A DNA stretch of 64,000 bases from Dolomedes plantarius (GCA_907164885.2 OU015491.1:119009431-119073430); one strand, 5' to 3'. Shown: positions 12,476 to 24,456, numbered from the stretch's first letter. Translations and numbers: made by a program. Notes: generated by a model not told the origin, from the letters alone.

Positions 12476-12841
12476 AGGTGCTTGATACACTTGCCCTGAC
12501 CCATTTGTAGGAAAGGTTTCTGTTGAGAGATAGGCAACAAATTTTGGTGCAGAAATAACAGACATACAAGAAGGTGAAAGAAACATAGTATGCACTGAAA
12601 AAAAGCAATTTGTTTTGCTTATTGGTTCCCAAGCCGCAATATTAGCCTCGAGTGGCACTGGTCATACTGTCAATTCTAAAGACAACGACATTAAGCATCT
12701 GATAAATAATCTTAATGGAAGCAAGATGGAACATTTTTTACCAGTGAATCTCAATTCATTGCGAGTCTCCCGTAATGAGATTGCTCATCAAATGGTGGAA
12801 GAGGGCAGTGATTTACCCCAGAAAGGGAAATATGGGACATA
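12476..12841 (+). pseudogene. Decayed retrotransposon RNase H domain fragment
   Basis: The + strand translation carries the landmarks of a reverse-transcriptase-linked RNase H domain: ATNFGAEI near 12535, then FVLLIGSQAAILASS near 12612-12660 (the usual form has DSQAAI), and finally RNEIAHQMVEEGSDLPQ near 12770-12825 (the usual form has GNExAD followed by KEGS). In intact arthropod elements these positions hold catalytic acidic residues. Here the first is replaced by G and the last by H, and a stop interrupts the upstream part. It is therefore a dead fragment, probably from a non-LTR retrotransposon with a C-terminal RNase H domain. It lies directly 3' of the candidate LTR at 11850-12354 without an obvious functional link. 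Confidence 0.55.
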
Positions 12842-14754
12842 GCCACAATCTGAAGTGGAATTATGTAATAAAATGGAGATGAGCATAAAGAGTGAGCCCC
12901 AAAGAAATGCTGTCAAAAAGTCTAGGGAGCAAATGTTGACATGTCAAATTCCAACTGCTTTAGAAGCTTCAGGAAGAGTACATGGGCCGGACCCGCCACT
13001 GTAGGATGATAGAGCAATGCATAAAACTACAGTGATCAGTAAAAAACGAAAGTAAGAAGAAAAATAGAAAGTGGGGATAAACAAAAAGCTGCTATAGTAC
13101 TAGTAAAGGTAAGACATGGGGGAAAAAAGATACTGAGCGAAGAAAGAACAGGACAAACAATTAAAAGTTACGAGCAAGAATGGCACAGGGCTGTTTCTTG
13201 TTAGGTGGGTCAGCAGGGTCGTAATTGGCAAATTTTTAATAAGACCATTTGGTAAATCTTTATGGAAGTTAATAGCAAGATTTTGAGGATAATTTTGAAT
13301 AGTGGGGAGAAATTCCAACTGAGATACCAAGAAAGGTCTAAAATGATACTTTAGAAGGATAACGAGCCGTGATTATCTGCAGGAACATTTGAATAAAAAC
13401 GTTATGAAGAGAACTACATCCTTCCCGTCCTGTAATTCAAATATAATTATGAACGCCGATGATTCCAAGATTTGCGTGAAGTCATGCTCTGTTACTAAGA
13501 CAACTGTCCCCGTCAAATGGACTCTCAATTCGTGCCTCTAGTGGACGGCGAAGGCAGTGATAGAGAAGATTCCGTTTTCTGGCATAGGATAAAATCAGTT
13601 ACCATTTACTTGACTAGATGATGCAATCTTTTTAACATTTCCGCATGATGTTCCAAGTTAAACATATTTCTTTGTTGCTGAATAAACAGTTTGAAATGTG
13701 GACCAATAGTAAATGCGGCTATTCAGAAGCGGATTCCGAATGAAATGTAGTTTTCATGTGCTATTATTTCGGCAAAATGCATGCTCCATAAAAGAGAACA
13801 CTTTAAAAATTCCAAAAGGATACCTAAGTGCAGACAAGTGTATACAAGACTTGAAGTAAATCTAGTATGTTCATGGATATAAGTGACAGCAAAAAACGCA
13901 TTATAAAATTTGGCAGCGCAAATTCAAGAATATAATTATTTCTGACCTTTAAATTATGTGCCTGCCTTTAAATAAGTTCGCTTCATGTTATGACATGTTA
14001 CAAACTTTTATTGTGTTCCAGAATGATGTAAAAATTCCTCTAAACATTCTTTTGTGTTTGGGTTTCATATTAGATTTCACATTTCAAGAAGTTGATTTAA
14101 TTAATATGATTGGAATATACACGAAATAAATCCTTTTACTGTTTTATACAGCTTGATAGGAAATTTGTAGTAAAATACGTAACCGCCAGTTTCTAATCTA
14201 AGCAATAGAACTTTTTTTCCAAATCATTATATTAATTAGATTTTCTTAGAACCATGCTATACTTTTTATAACTGCATGGTAATGGATCAAGTAAAACTCA
14301 ACTACGCTCTAAATTGCAAATATTTCTATCAACGTTCCATGATATTCTTTAATTTATTAAAAATAGATAATAGATATTTAAGTCTAAATAAACGTTTCGA
14401 CATAGCTTTAAATACATTTAAGTTGCAAAAAAAAAGTTTCATCACCGATTTCACTAATAGTACTTCGATTTGTACTTTCTCAAAGCAGAATCAGATTTCC
14501 TGATTATACAGCCTCTCTTAATGAGAAAAGCATTAATCCTCGTGTTTCATTAACTATTTAAAACTAATCTACTTACAGCGCCGATGTTTAAATCTTTTAT
14601 GTTATCATTAACTAACTTTCTTGTGCAAAGTAAGCCATCTGAAAGCGAAGTTCTAATATTGTGAATGGAGGGCCCATTAAACCAAGAATTTTATGGTGGC
14701 CAAAATGTATTCAACTCTGTCTATATATCTTACCATATAGCTCTCACTAGTTCT
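12842..14754. other. Non-coding stretch
   Basis: No domain-bearing frame was seen. Near 14515-14580 there is a short palindromic motif (CTTAATGAG...CATTAA) that recurs at about 16190-16250. Confidence 0.5.
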
Positions 14755-14755
14755 G

Positions 14756-14780
14756 TATATATATATATATATATATATAT
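14756..14780. repeat. (TA)n microsatellite
   Basis: About twelve TA units. Confidence 0.95.
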
Positions 14781-14874
14781 GGATTTTAAATTTAAATACA
14801 TAGGCATTTGTGTTGCACAGATTCATATTTTAGTATTTTCAGCTCATTTAATCAAAAAGAATATAAGAAGATAA

Positions 14875-17800
14875 ATTTATTGAACTTTAATATTCTAAGA
14901 GAATTTCTCAACTACGTTGACCTGCAACCTTTTACTGATTGATGCATTTCCCCAATTGCGAATGAATGCTCTACCTTACCTATAGACAACTGAACGCATT
15001 TGGGAAATTTAAATAAACTGAAAATGTTATTCTGTAAAAAGGACTACACCGTAAACCCTTTGTAGAACAGTATTTGACCTTTTTCTAAAAATAACATCTG
15101 GGTATTATCCTTACCTTATCTTTTATCTTATTCTTAAAAAATATTAGATCCTTATCTAAAAGTACCATGATAATGTTTATTGTTTTGCTTGATTGTTAGT
15201 ACAGGTACTTAAAGGTAAGTGTATTTCAAACAATGTATTATCTCCAACCTGTTAAATATTGACTATTAAATATTGCCTGTTAAATATTGAAATCAATAAC
15301 CTTTTATTTATTTTCCTTTTCTTACAGGCACATTAATTTTTAAAAAAAGTAGAAATTTTAAAGTTATTTAAACTATCTTTTAAACCAAATTCACCAAACA
15401 TGCTATCAAGAATTTAATAATCACATTGTCTGATTTACATAATAAACTCTAATAATAATATGTAAGCAATTTATATTGATCTAATGCAAGATATTACATA
15501 TAGTAAACAATCATTACTTTACCCTAATAATTTATTTTGACAGAATGCGCACAGCAATTGACTGCAAAATGCTCGATTTAAAAAAATATTCACTTTTTAT
15601 GGATAAAAAATAATTTTAATTTTTTAAATTACCTTGAAATATTGCATATATAATAAACAGTAAAAAGACAGTTACTCAAAAAATTTCATGCAAAAAAAAA
15701 ATGTCAGCAAAAATAATGAGTAATACCTACAATCGAACATGGATCTAAAAATGATACTTTTAAAGGTACGTAAAAGTGACCACTCCCCTTAGGCATCTTG
15801 CAATTTTTAGACTATTTTAGTTTTAAAGTAAAGATTGTAGTTTTCCATAGCAATATTAAAATGACATGATAATATCTTGTCAATAATTATACCTAAAATA
15901 CTTAAGATATTACAAAATATATATAACTAAATTATTTAGGACCCAACAGAATTTTAAAATGTTACCTCTAAATGATAACTTCTTGTAATTATCATTAAAT
16001 ACGACAATAAATTATTGTGTGAAATTACGCCGAACTGGCAGCATTTGGAGAAATGACTGCATGCCTTGAAAATACCTGAGCGAAACACAGTTAAAAAAAG
16101 TTAAATCGCTTCATCCCCAAACGCGTAAATGGATGTCTCTACCTCTGTCTTGCAGTCTGTGCAACCTTATTTTCTGGGGCTAGAGCGCCGCTTAATGAGT
16201 CAAGCATTAATTTTCGGGGCTCATTAAATATTTTAAACTCATACATTTTCTGAGCAGGTATTTGAATATTTCGTAGCGTAATGTAACTTACTTTCTTTAC
16301 GAATGTTAATAAAATGTTATTTCACCTCTCTTTCTGTAGAGGTTATGCACATCACATAAGAAATGTTAGTTAGGTTTATGTCCCAATACAGATATGTCAT
16401 TCGAAAAAAAAAACCCTCTTTTTCACTAAAAATTATTTAATAAGTAATTTTAAGTTAAGTATAAGTGTGAATTTTAGCATGATGTATAACGTCTTTACAA
16501 TGTTATCTATGTATTATTGACGTAACTTCAAGAATGTATTACTCATTTTCGCTCATGTGTAAGTCAAATTTTTGTGGGTGAAGATTTTTGATATTGCATG
16601 CTGAAGAATTTTACATGCCTGATTTACCCCGAATATCATTTAGGCACACATATTTTATCACCAACAATAAGTAAAAATTTCAACGATATTGGTAGATGAA
16701 AAAGAACTGACTTATAAATACTCAAAGATGGAATAGCAATCTTCCTTTACATGTGTCCACAATCTACCAATGCAATACGACTCTAATGCCATAAATAACT
16801 TTTTATACCGACTTCCATAGATCGGTTGGTTCGTATACATGAGTAATGACAGTATCTGACTAAATCAGTAGTTGGAGAACTTTTATTTTTATATCCATAA
16901 TTTCAAGTGATTCAAATCGATGTTCTCAGTAACGAAAGATATTTGCTCATGAGGGCATTAATGTCGGCTATGTCTGTATAGCTTTTTAAATACATTTATC
17001 TTTTCTTAAAACGTATTTGGTGTGTGTTCAAATTGTTCATGCCTACAACTTAGTTCAATGCCTGGAATAATACAGGGATCCATCTTGTATACATGGTTTG
17101 CATTTAAATCACTTACTTCATTACCTGTATAACTAACACAAGAACTATAGAGTATTTAAGTGAGATAAAACATTTGACCTTAAAATTTCATCTTGTCTGT
17201 TTCCTACTCATATTATTTTTCTGTATGTTTGCGATTACATTTACATTTAAACCTCCTAATATAAATACCGGGAACTACTATTTTTTCGCACTTGCTACTT
17301 CCAGTATTTTTTCTATCTGATACGTTTGAAGTATGATCATGTAACAAGTGAAAAAGGGGGCAATTTATTTTTAATTTTATTCTAATATTGTGTAGCTTTT
17401 CTAATATTGTGTTGCTATCTAATATTGTTCTGCTTTCTAATATTGTGTCTCTATACATTTGAAAAAGCATTCAAATCTCCCAAAAAATTAATAAAAATAG
17501 TTTTTTAAACAGCTCTACTTTTTCACTTGCAAATAAAATATGTATTACGACTCTAACAGTTACGTCATGAGGCAAAAAGAAAAACAAACGTAGAATGTAA
17601 ATTACCAAAAATAACGGACTCCCTGTACTTTAATAATTAGGGTACGTCAAAGGAGCATGACAGCATGAAAGTTAACAGCCTATAACTCCGTATGTTTCAT
17701 AAGACGAAAGAATTTCTTACAAAGTTTCAGAAAAAAATTGTATTTCTCTTAAAATTTGTTTTTCTTACTACATTGAAAAACAAACATCAGAATTCTTTCC

Positions 17801-19501
17801 TTTCCAGAAATTGAAAACAGTGGCATTATTTGTTAAAAATCTTTTCTTTACAAAAGTTGTCTTTAAATTTTTAAGTTACTTTTCTCTAGATTATTGGGTA
17901 GTGCAAGGAACACGCTGAATTATTTATAGTCTTAAACAAGTATTTGCATTCATAGTATACATACATATATTCAGATGGAATGTTTACAGAATGTTATTAA
18001 GAAGGAAAAATGGCAAGCAGTGAAACAAGTTTCCGATTTACCGCATAAAAAAAGAGAGCTTAGAAAGAAGTAAAATAAACAAATTATACATTAAAAGATT
18101 TATTTGTTCCTCATTTTCAGGAATATTTTTCAATCTACCCAGTATTGCTGGGAGAATTTAATTCTACAATTTGACATTCATTTTAACGCTTTCAAACAAG
18201 ATTTCTAAAGATTTTTTACCTGCAGTTTATGCTGAGCAACATGTTTTAAAGCTATAGCTTTGAAGAAAGAAATAAAGGATAATTACTGCGGTTATATCCC
18301 AGTGGAATAGCTCTGTGCTTGTTTTTTTTGTTTATTTCAAGTTTGATTGCTTCTTAAAAGATATCAATAACATTTTCGTCGGTATTGCCTTTTAAAAGTC
18401 CTTTTTTTCTATTTATTTTCACTAATTTCACATATCTTTGGTATCATGATTTTATGTGCTTTGCCTATTATTTCTTATTAAAATAGTAAATTGATTTATA
18501 GCTTTTAAACAACATGAATTTTTACCTTCGAAATATATTTCCATACATTTCAAAATCTCTATTCGTCTTACTTATTTTAGTTTTAGATTATTAAAAATAA
18601 TTATTTAAATTTTATGACTTATTGTAATTAATTAAATGTTTGTGAAAATGTTTAATGATTTTATTTGCTAAGCCGATTTCGATTACATTTGCTACATTAA
18701 CGTTTATAATACTATAACCTTATATACTAATTAACCTTACTGTACAAATTTTTACGGATAGATGAATATAATATTGGTAATCATTAGTGACATCAAAGTA
18801 AAGCAAATTATACAAATTGTTTAAAAGCTCTTGGACATAGTGAAGATATATCTATTTAAAAATAAAACACACATGAAAATTGTTTTTGTCATGTTAGATT
18901 TTAACGGTTTTTCTCTTTTTTTCTTTTTATTCCTGTAATGTTTTTTATGGGCTCACTCAAAAAAAATATGCAATTTTTAACTAAATAATAATGTAAAGGA
19001 TAACTGTCTACTTCCCCTTATAATTTATATTTTATTCAGTTACATACAAATTAAGTACGTGTTTTTCAGTAAATTTCGTGTCAAAATAACTATGATTACA
19101 ACACCGTAGAACTTTAAGGATTCAATACATTTTTAATGTAACTGGGAGTTGTGGTATAAAATACATTCTAACTAGGCTATAGGAAAGGCATTTTTTAGAT
19201 TTCTCTTCAGCGTATTTCCTTTTAAATTTTAAAGGTTACATGCAATAATTTGTAAATGGCCAAATTTTAAGATCTCTGCAAATAGCATGATAATCGTTAA
19301 AGGACCTTCGATGCAAAAATAATTTAAAGTACTTGACAATGAATTATTTTTCTCAGACTTGTTCAAAACATTAGTGTTGTGGATTTAATTATTAAGCTCA
19401 AATAATACCATAAGTAACATAAAATTTTATTTCTTTTATTTCGACTTTTATAAACATATATTTTAAAGTACATTTTATACCGTGTATTATTTATTCTTTT
19501 T
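14875..19501. other. AT-rich non-coding stretch
   Basis: No recognisable gene in 4.6 kb. A short minisatellite of the unit TCTAATATTGTG plus 5-6 bases occurs about four times at 17380-17455. A motif shared with 14515 lies near 16190. The rest is AT-rich sequence without visible ends or domains. Confidence 0.5.
17380..17455. repeat. Short minisatellite, ~18 bp unit x4
   Basis: TCTAATATTGT recurs four times at 16-20 base spacing, with TGCT/AGCT linkers. On the minus strand it translates into a repetitive DTILE/SRTILD-like peptide, which is a consequence of the repeat and not evidence of a gene. Confidence 0.7.
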
Positions 19502-19560
19502 TTAATCTTTCTCTTACGGGGTGGGATAGCATGTATCTCAAGAATACGGGCCCAAGAATG

Positions 19561-19643
<83 letters not shown>

Positions 19644-19730
19644 TATATGGCCGTTCTTAGAAAGGGGCTATGAAATTTCCTGTTCTAAAGAGGGAATAGG
19701 AAACATGGGTCCCGTAAGCTAAAGGTTTAC
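19502..19730. mobile_element. MITE with a (TA)n core
   Basis: The left end reads TTAATCTTTCTCTTACGGGG. The right end, reverse complemented, reads GTAAACCTTTAGCTTACGGG. The inverted ends share the frame AACCTTT..CTTACGGG. Between them lies a TA array (about 19563-19639) flanked by unique arms. The left arm is shared with half-elements at 24820 and 32215-32283, and the right arm with 22313-22375. No protein is encoded. The array sits inside the element in the same place each time, so it is part of the family. Confidence 0.65.
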
Positions 19731-20164
19731 TTCTACAAAATCGTACAGAAAAACCTGGTTTTTAATCATAAAACTTTTCTTTTCGTTTGAATGATAAAAT
19801 TAAAGTTCAAGTCGGCATTCTCTGACATTCGAATTTATTTATCAATATAATTTTTAAAGACTAGAAATTACATTAGATGTTAAAAACTTAGAGAAATACT
19901 CAAATTTACATATTTTTTTTTAAAGTGTAATGGAATATCTTAATACTAGCCGCTGCGTGATCAGCATGATCGCTTTTAGTTTTATATTTTCTTTTGCAAA
20001 ACAACTGAACTGAAAGTAACATATGTAAGGAATGTTACCATTAACTGTCATCATAAATATACGTTTTGTTAAGAGGTATTCTCTATAAGACTGATTCTAA
20101 AACATCTTGATTAAAAAATCTGAATTTCCATTACGTAAGACTGAGAAACCCAACACCAATGATT

Positions 20165-20455
20165 TTATAAATTACATCCCTCTTTGTATGAACTATTTTT
20201 CAAAATTACGATATCTACACTTTCTCATTACATCAAATAAGAAATTGTTGGTGAAAAAATTTTTCACTTAAAAAATGGAGTAAAAATTCAGTAAGTACTA
20301 AAATATATCGTGGATTACATCACTCTCTGCATGTACTATTGTTCACAATTCTGATATATACACTTAATCATGTCAAATAATAAATTGTTGGGAAAATTTC
20401 TTCACTTATAAAATGGAGTAAAAATTCATCAAGTGCTGAAAAAAGTGTAGAAAAT
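20165..20455. repeat. Tandem duplication, two ~146 bp units
   Basis: The first unit ends near 20310 and the second near 20455. They share AATAAATTGTTGG-like and AAAATGGAGTAAAAATTCA blocks and similar spacing, with many substitutions. Non-coding. Confidence 0.6.
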
Positions 20456-20468
20456 TAACTATTACAGG

Positions 20469-20714
20469 CTATTGGTTGCTATGCCGGCGACAGTTAAGCC
20501 TAACCCCGTGATCATGTATGCTATCTCTTTCAAGCCTTTCTCTTAATGAATTATTTCTTCTTCGCTTTCTTTCTTGAGACTGTTCCCAATTTTTACTTGA
20601 TCTTGCAGCTCGCTTTCGAGCATTCCTGATTCCAGTGCGTAAATCCATGTTGACAAGCGGTTGCAAATTGCGGACGGCCGCTATGTTTACATCTGGTAGT
20701 TGCAGCCGTGCCAT
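20469..20714 (-). CDS. Short arginine-rich ORF, unknown
   Basis: This is an 81-codon open frame on the minus strand, starting at an ATG at 20712-20714. Its middle is very basic (RNARKRAARSSKN, then QERKRRRNNSLRERLERDS), and the DNA is GC-richer than the neighbourhood. The composition recalls the basic N-terminal leaders of some Helitron or other transposon proteins, but I cannot name a family. No promoter or downstream exon is visible. It could be the first exon of a gene, a transposon leader, or chance. It lies 40 bp from a TA array. Confidence 0.25.
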   Translation of the reverse strand: MARLQLPDVNIAAVRNLQPLVNMDLRTGIRNARKRAARSSKNWEQSQERKRRRNNSLRERLERDSIHDHGVRLNCRRHSNQ

Positions 20715-20756
20715 TCGGAGTGTAGAAGAATATATTTTTGTGCCTCATACCTACAG

Positions 20757-20757
20757 G

Positions 20758-20795
<38 letters not shown>
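20757..20795. repeat. (TA)n microsatellite
   Basis: A pure TA run of about 19 units. Confidence 0.95.
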
Positions 20796-20798
<3 letters not shown>

Positions 20799-20929
20799 AT
20801 ACCAGAGCTTATTTCTAAAGTTAGCATTTAAAACAGCCACAGTGTTTAAAAATACCATTTTTATGAAAGTACGGGTGAATCCTGGCAGTCCAATATTAAT
20901 GAGTGTAACTAATTATGGTATAATTTGAT

Positions 20930-22312
20930 ACACATGAAATTCTTTATTTCAGATTTTTATTTAGTATGGTATTTTTATTAGTATTTTAATTACAATATTT
21001 TCTTCATAGTGTTTAAAAACTATTTTCAATATAATAAATTTTATTTTTAGAAAAAAATTTCTTTTATATATTAACTTCTGAAAAAGCTGTTCAATAAGAA
21101 ATAAATATTTTTAATTAACATAATTTAAAAAATAAATATTGCTGACCTAATAATTTATCAAAGTCAGTTCAAAATACGAAATGATAGAAAAAATTATGCT
21201 TCTTCTGAATTTTAATTTCAGACGAATCATTTAAATTTTAGAAAACAGTAATTAATTGCATTTTTTCAAATATAACTTTCAATCTGCTTCAAGGGATTAA
21301 TTAATTGAAATCGCAGTTTAATTAATTTTATTTTGGAAATATGCAATACAAACACTGGTTGCAGTTTGATGGTATTTCTCACTATTTAATAGAATTTAGT
21401 TGAATAAATGTGTTTGGTGTAAATTATTAATTTTTTTTATAATTTAATAAAAACACCTAAAGAGTAGAAATTTAATCAGAGTTTTTTCACATCTTTTTAC
21501 ATGATCGCAAAAGTAAAAGTTGTCCCCATAATTAAGTGTTTTTTATACACAAATTTACATATTAAAAAAAATTGCTATATTCTTTTCAACGGCTAAATAT
21601 ATAAAACCTCTTTTGAAAGACAAGGGTTATTTATATTTTCAAATCAGTCTTATGCGTTTTTGCATATTGTTTAACATTACACAAGAAAATGAAGGTAAAA
21701 AAATAAAGAATAGTAAAATTATATTATATTTATTTAACTATTAAAGATTAATAAGAATGAAATTGGCAGAGCTATGTAACGTAATTAATTTAAAGACGTA
21801 TACATTAGCTTCTATTCAAGACAGACACTTTTATGACCAAACATGAGGAATTTTAGATCCTCACTTAAATATCCTCCTAAACAATGAACACAGATTATAC
21901 TTTTGAGACTAATTTTTCAAAATATGTAAATACTATGAGTACATTCATTTCTAAGAACAGTCTATTATTCATTCATGAGAAGGTGCAATATATCTGTGTT
22001 GCTAGTCTTATGCTAGTCTATGTTAAATTAAAAGTAATGATGAAATAGTTTTTAAATCTCGTTCTTTTACTTTCTTATGTATACAAAGAGGCATAGGATA
22101 AAGTATGAAAGAAATAATTTTAATAAATATTGGGAAATCGTAATGTCAGTGATATTGAAAATCTTAAGACAAACAAACGTTTATTTATGTTTTTACCTTC
22201 ATATTATTCGTAGGAATAAAAATATCTTAGAAAAGCTAGTACTTGTTTCTTTATTCTTACATAAACAAAATTTTCATTTCCTTTTATTGTTACATGTTTT
22301 CTTTTCATATAT
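20930..22312. other. Very AT-rich non-coding stretch
   Basis: Nothing recognisable. An 81-codon open frame at 22077-22322 (+) is low-complexity and domain-free. Confidence 0.5.
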
Positions 22313-22374
22313 TAACCTTTAGCTTACGGAACCCATTTTTCCGATTCCCTCTTTAGAACGGTGATTAAGGGGAT

Positions 22375-22448
<74 letters not shown>
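22313..22448. mobile_element. Half of a (TA)n-cored MITE
   Basis: TAACCTTTAGCTTACGGAAC and the following ATTCCCTCTTTAGAACGG match, in reverse orientation, the right arm of the MITE at 19502-19730, and the match stops at a TA array (about 22374-22448). The partner arm is absent. On the far side of the array lie a pogo-like MITE and then the palindrome arm. Confidence 0.6.
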
Positions 22449-22453
<5 letters not shown>

Positions 22454-22601
22454 TGGAATCTCGATCTATCGTTTTTGAAGGGACCGATGGAAATGAACGA
22501 TAGATGCGGAAACATAACAAAGCAATATGATCGTTGGGACTGGATAAAATGAACGACACATTCGGAAAAACGATGGATCCGAAAACGATCGATCAAGGTT
22601 C

Positions 22602-22606
<5 letters not shown>
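22449..22606. mobile_element. pogo/Tigger-like MITE inserted in (TA)n
   Basis: The left end CAGTGGAATCTCGATCTATC and the reverse-complemented right end AGGGGAACCTTGATCGATCG are imperfect terminal inverted repeats of the CAGTGGAACCTCGAT type typical of pogo/Tigger families. Each end is followed inward by CGTTTT. TA sequence flanks both sides, consistent with the TA target preference of the family, and the insertion splits a TA array into 22374-22448 and 22607-22675. At about 155 bp it is non-autonomous. Confidence 0.65.
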
Positions 22607-22669
<63 letters not shown>

Positions 22670-22677
22670 TTATATAC

Positions 22678-22908
22678 TCTCTGAACCACAAACAGATAAT
22701 GCAGTCTCCGTTACTAGCTTTACATACCGTTCTACTGCCTAAGTGTGACAAGGAAACTTCTTAAAATACAGGAAATTGTCTCCTGAAGAAATCCTAGTCT
22801 TTATTTCCGTATCACTGAATTTCATCGTCGTTCACTGTTTCACTGTATTTCATCGCCGTATCAATCGCAATTTCATTACCCGAATCAAGTGAAAGATGTC
22901 CTATGTAC
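22678..22908 (-). pseudogene. Older inverted, internally deleted copy of the arm gene
   Basis: Within the arm, 22678-22835 is the diverged reverse complement of the gene's 3' part (about 23918-24057), and 22845-22908 is the diverged reverse complement of its 5' part (about 22945-23010). It is therefore an older inverted copy with the middle deleted. Across a 39 bp loop it faces the start of the main copy, giving a local 31 bp inverted repeat with two mismatches (for example TCCTATGTACTTAGAAT / ATTCTAAGTACATAGAA). Confidence 0.65.
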
Positions 22909-22980
22909 TTAGAATCTGGCTCAAAAATCAAAGAAATATGTTCTTCAGTCTTAATTCTAAGTACATAGAACATCTTTCAT

Positions 22981-24172
22981 TTGATTTGGGCAATGCAATT
23001 ACGATTCAAAAAAATTATAGTTCAGTTTCTAGAAAAAAGTTCCGAATTTCATACATCGTTGGTGGCAATTGGATGGGACGGTACTGCTGTAAATACAGGA
23101 CAGAAAAACGGTGTCATTAAACAATTGGAAATATATCTTATTCGACCATTAATGTGGTTTGTGTGCCTACTACATGCTAATGAATTACCATTCCGTCATC
23201 TTTTCGCCAGCCTCGATGGTACCACGACAGGTTTAACCAATAGTTTTTCAGGAAACATTGGAAAAAGGCTTGAAAAGTCCCTAGAATATAAAGTGATGAC
23301 CTTTGAAGCTGTAAGTTCAGAATTGCCGGATGTTAATGCTGAATTATTAAGCACCAATCAAAAATATTTATAGGAAATGTGCTCAGCTATTTCTTGGTGG
23401 CACAATCCCGCCTAGCTTAGCTAACAGAGATCCAGGAAAACTAGCACATTCCCGATGGCTTACTTGTACAAACAGGATTCTTCGTTTATATGTAGGAACA
23501 ACGAAATCATCGGTCAAACTGAAAGAACTTGTCGATTTTATTATGAAAGTGTACACACCAACCTTGTTTGACATCAAGACTAAACCTTCTTGTAAATATG
23601 GGCCTATCCGCGTTTTTTATATGTTTAGAAGGTCTTCGTATATGCAAGACAAGCTGAAGAGAATTGCACTAAAAACTATTCAACGAAATTTATTCTATGC
23701 GCACCTTAAAAATTTGTTGCTATCTATGTTGCAAGACAAGGAGCTACATATAAGAGAACTAGCTCTTCGAAGAATATTAAAAGCAAGAGAACAGACCAAA
23801 GGCAGAAATGTACGCGTGTTTCAGCTTCCTGAACTGCATATCAGAGCATCACATTATTACGATTTGATAAATTTGGGGAAAGAAAATGTTACCGAACCAC
23901 CAATGACTATGAAATACAGTGATACGGAAATAAAGACTAGGATTTCTTCAGGAGACAATTTCCTGTATTTTAAGAAGTTTCCTTGTCACACACAAGCAGT
24001 AGAACGGTGTGTAAAGCTAGTCACGGAGGCTGAATTATCTGTTTCTGGTACAGAGGCAAGAGACGGTTATAGAAGAACGAAGATAAAAGCTAGGCAAGAC
24101 TTGCCACTTTTCGAGACAAAATCCCAATATTTTCACGAAAATGTCCAAAAAACTTCTGAAAATAATGCTTAA
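22981..24172 (+). pseudogene. Broken member of an unclassified multicopy arthropod family (left arm)
   Basis: The reading begins MIWAMQLRFKKIIVQFLEKS and continues with GWDGTAVNTGQKNG, WFVCLLHANELPFRHLF and FSGNIGKRLEKS up to an in-frame TAG at 23371-23373. It runs on with EMCSAIS, then shifts frame near 23395 to GGTIPPSLANRDPGKLAHSR, and stays open through LHIRELALRRILKAREQ and CHTQAVERCVKLVTEA to the stop at 24170-24172. The wording (HANELPxRHLF, CHTQAVERCVKLVTE) is familiar from uncharacterised multicopy proteins of spiders and other arthropods. I cannot assign an enzyme class. A transposon-derived protein is plausible because of the copy number and the CACTAGGGTGGAGCG-like end downstream (24440-24455, inverted). 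One stop plus one frameshift make it non-functional. Both defects are shared with the right-arm copy. Confidence 0.6.
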
Positions 24173-24456
24173 ACATTATTAAAGAGGCGTCTATTGCTTG
24201 AATTCTTTTTAATATAATATATTTAATTTGCGTAACAAATAAAAACAAATAGAAATGTATAATTGAGTTTTATTACCACCTTTTTAAATATCGCCTATTT
24301 ATACTACTTTTCAAAACATCAATTCTAGTGCGCCCCCTGAAGATATTTTCAAAACAGGTTGAAATTTTGTACTTTTGCATCTTGGGCCATGGATCAATGA
24401 TTGGTGATACAGGAAAGAAAAAAATTAAAATTTTTTTTTCGCTCCACCCTAGTGTG
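24173..24456 (+). repeat. 3' flank of the arm gene, up to a candidate element end
   Basis: This 3' untranslated stretch is conserved, in diverged form, in the older copy at 34513-34809. In both places the similarity stops at GCTCCACCCTA, read inverted as TAGGGTGGAGC, which is a plausible transposon terminus. An A-rich/T-rich run precedes it. No matching end was seen upstream of 22900, so a transposon identity remains unproven. Confidence 0.45.

Noticed and set aside
12350..12658. 102-codon minus frame
   Set aside because: It is the antisense shadow of the RNase H fragment and has no domain of its own.
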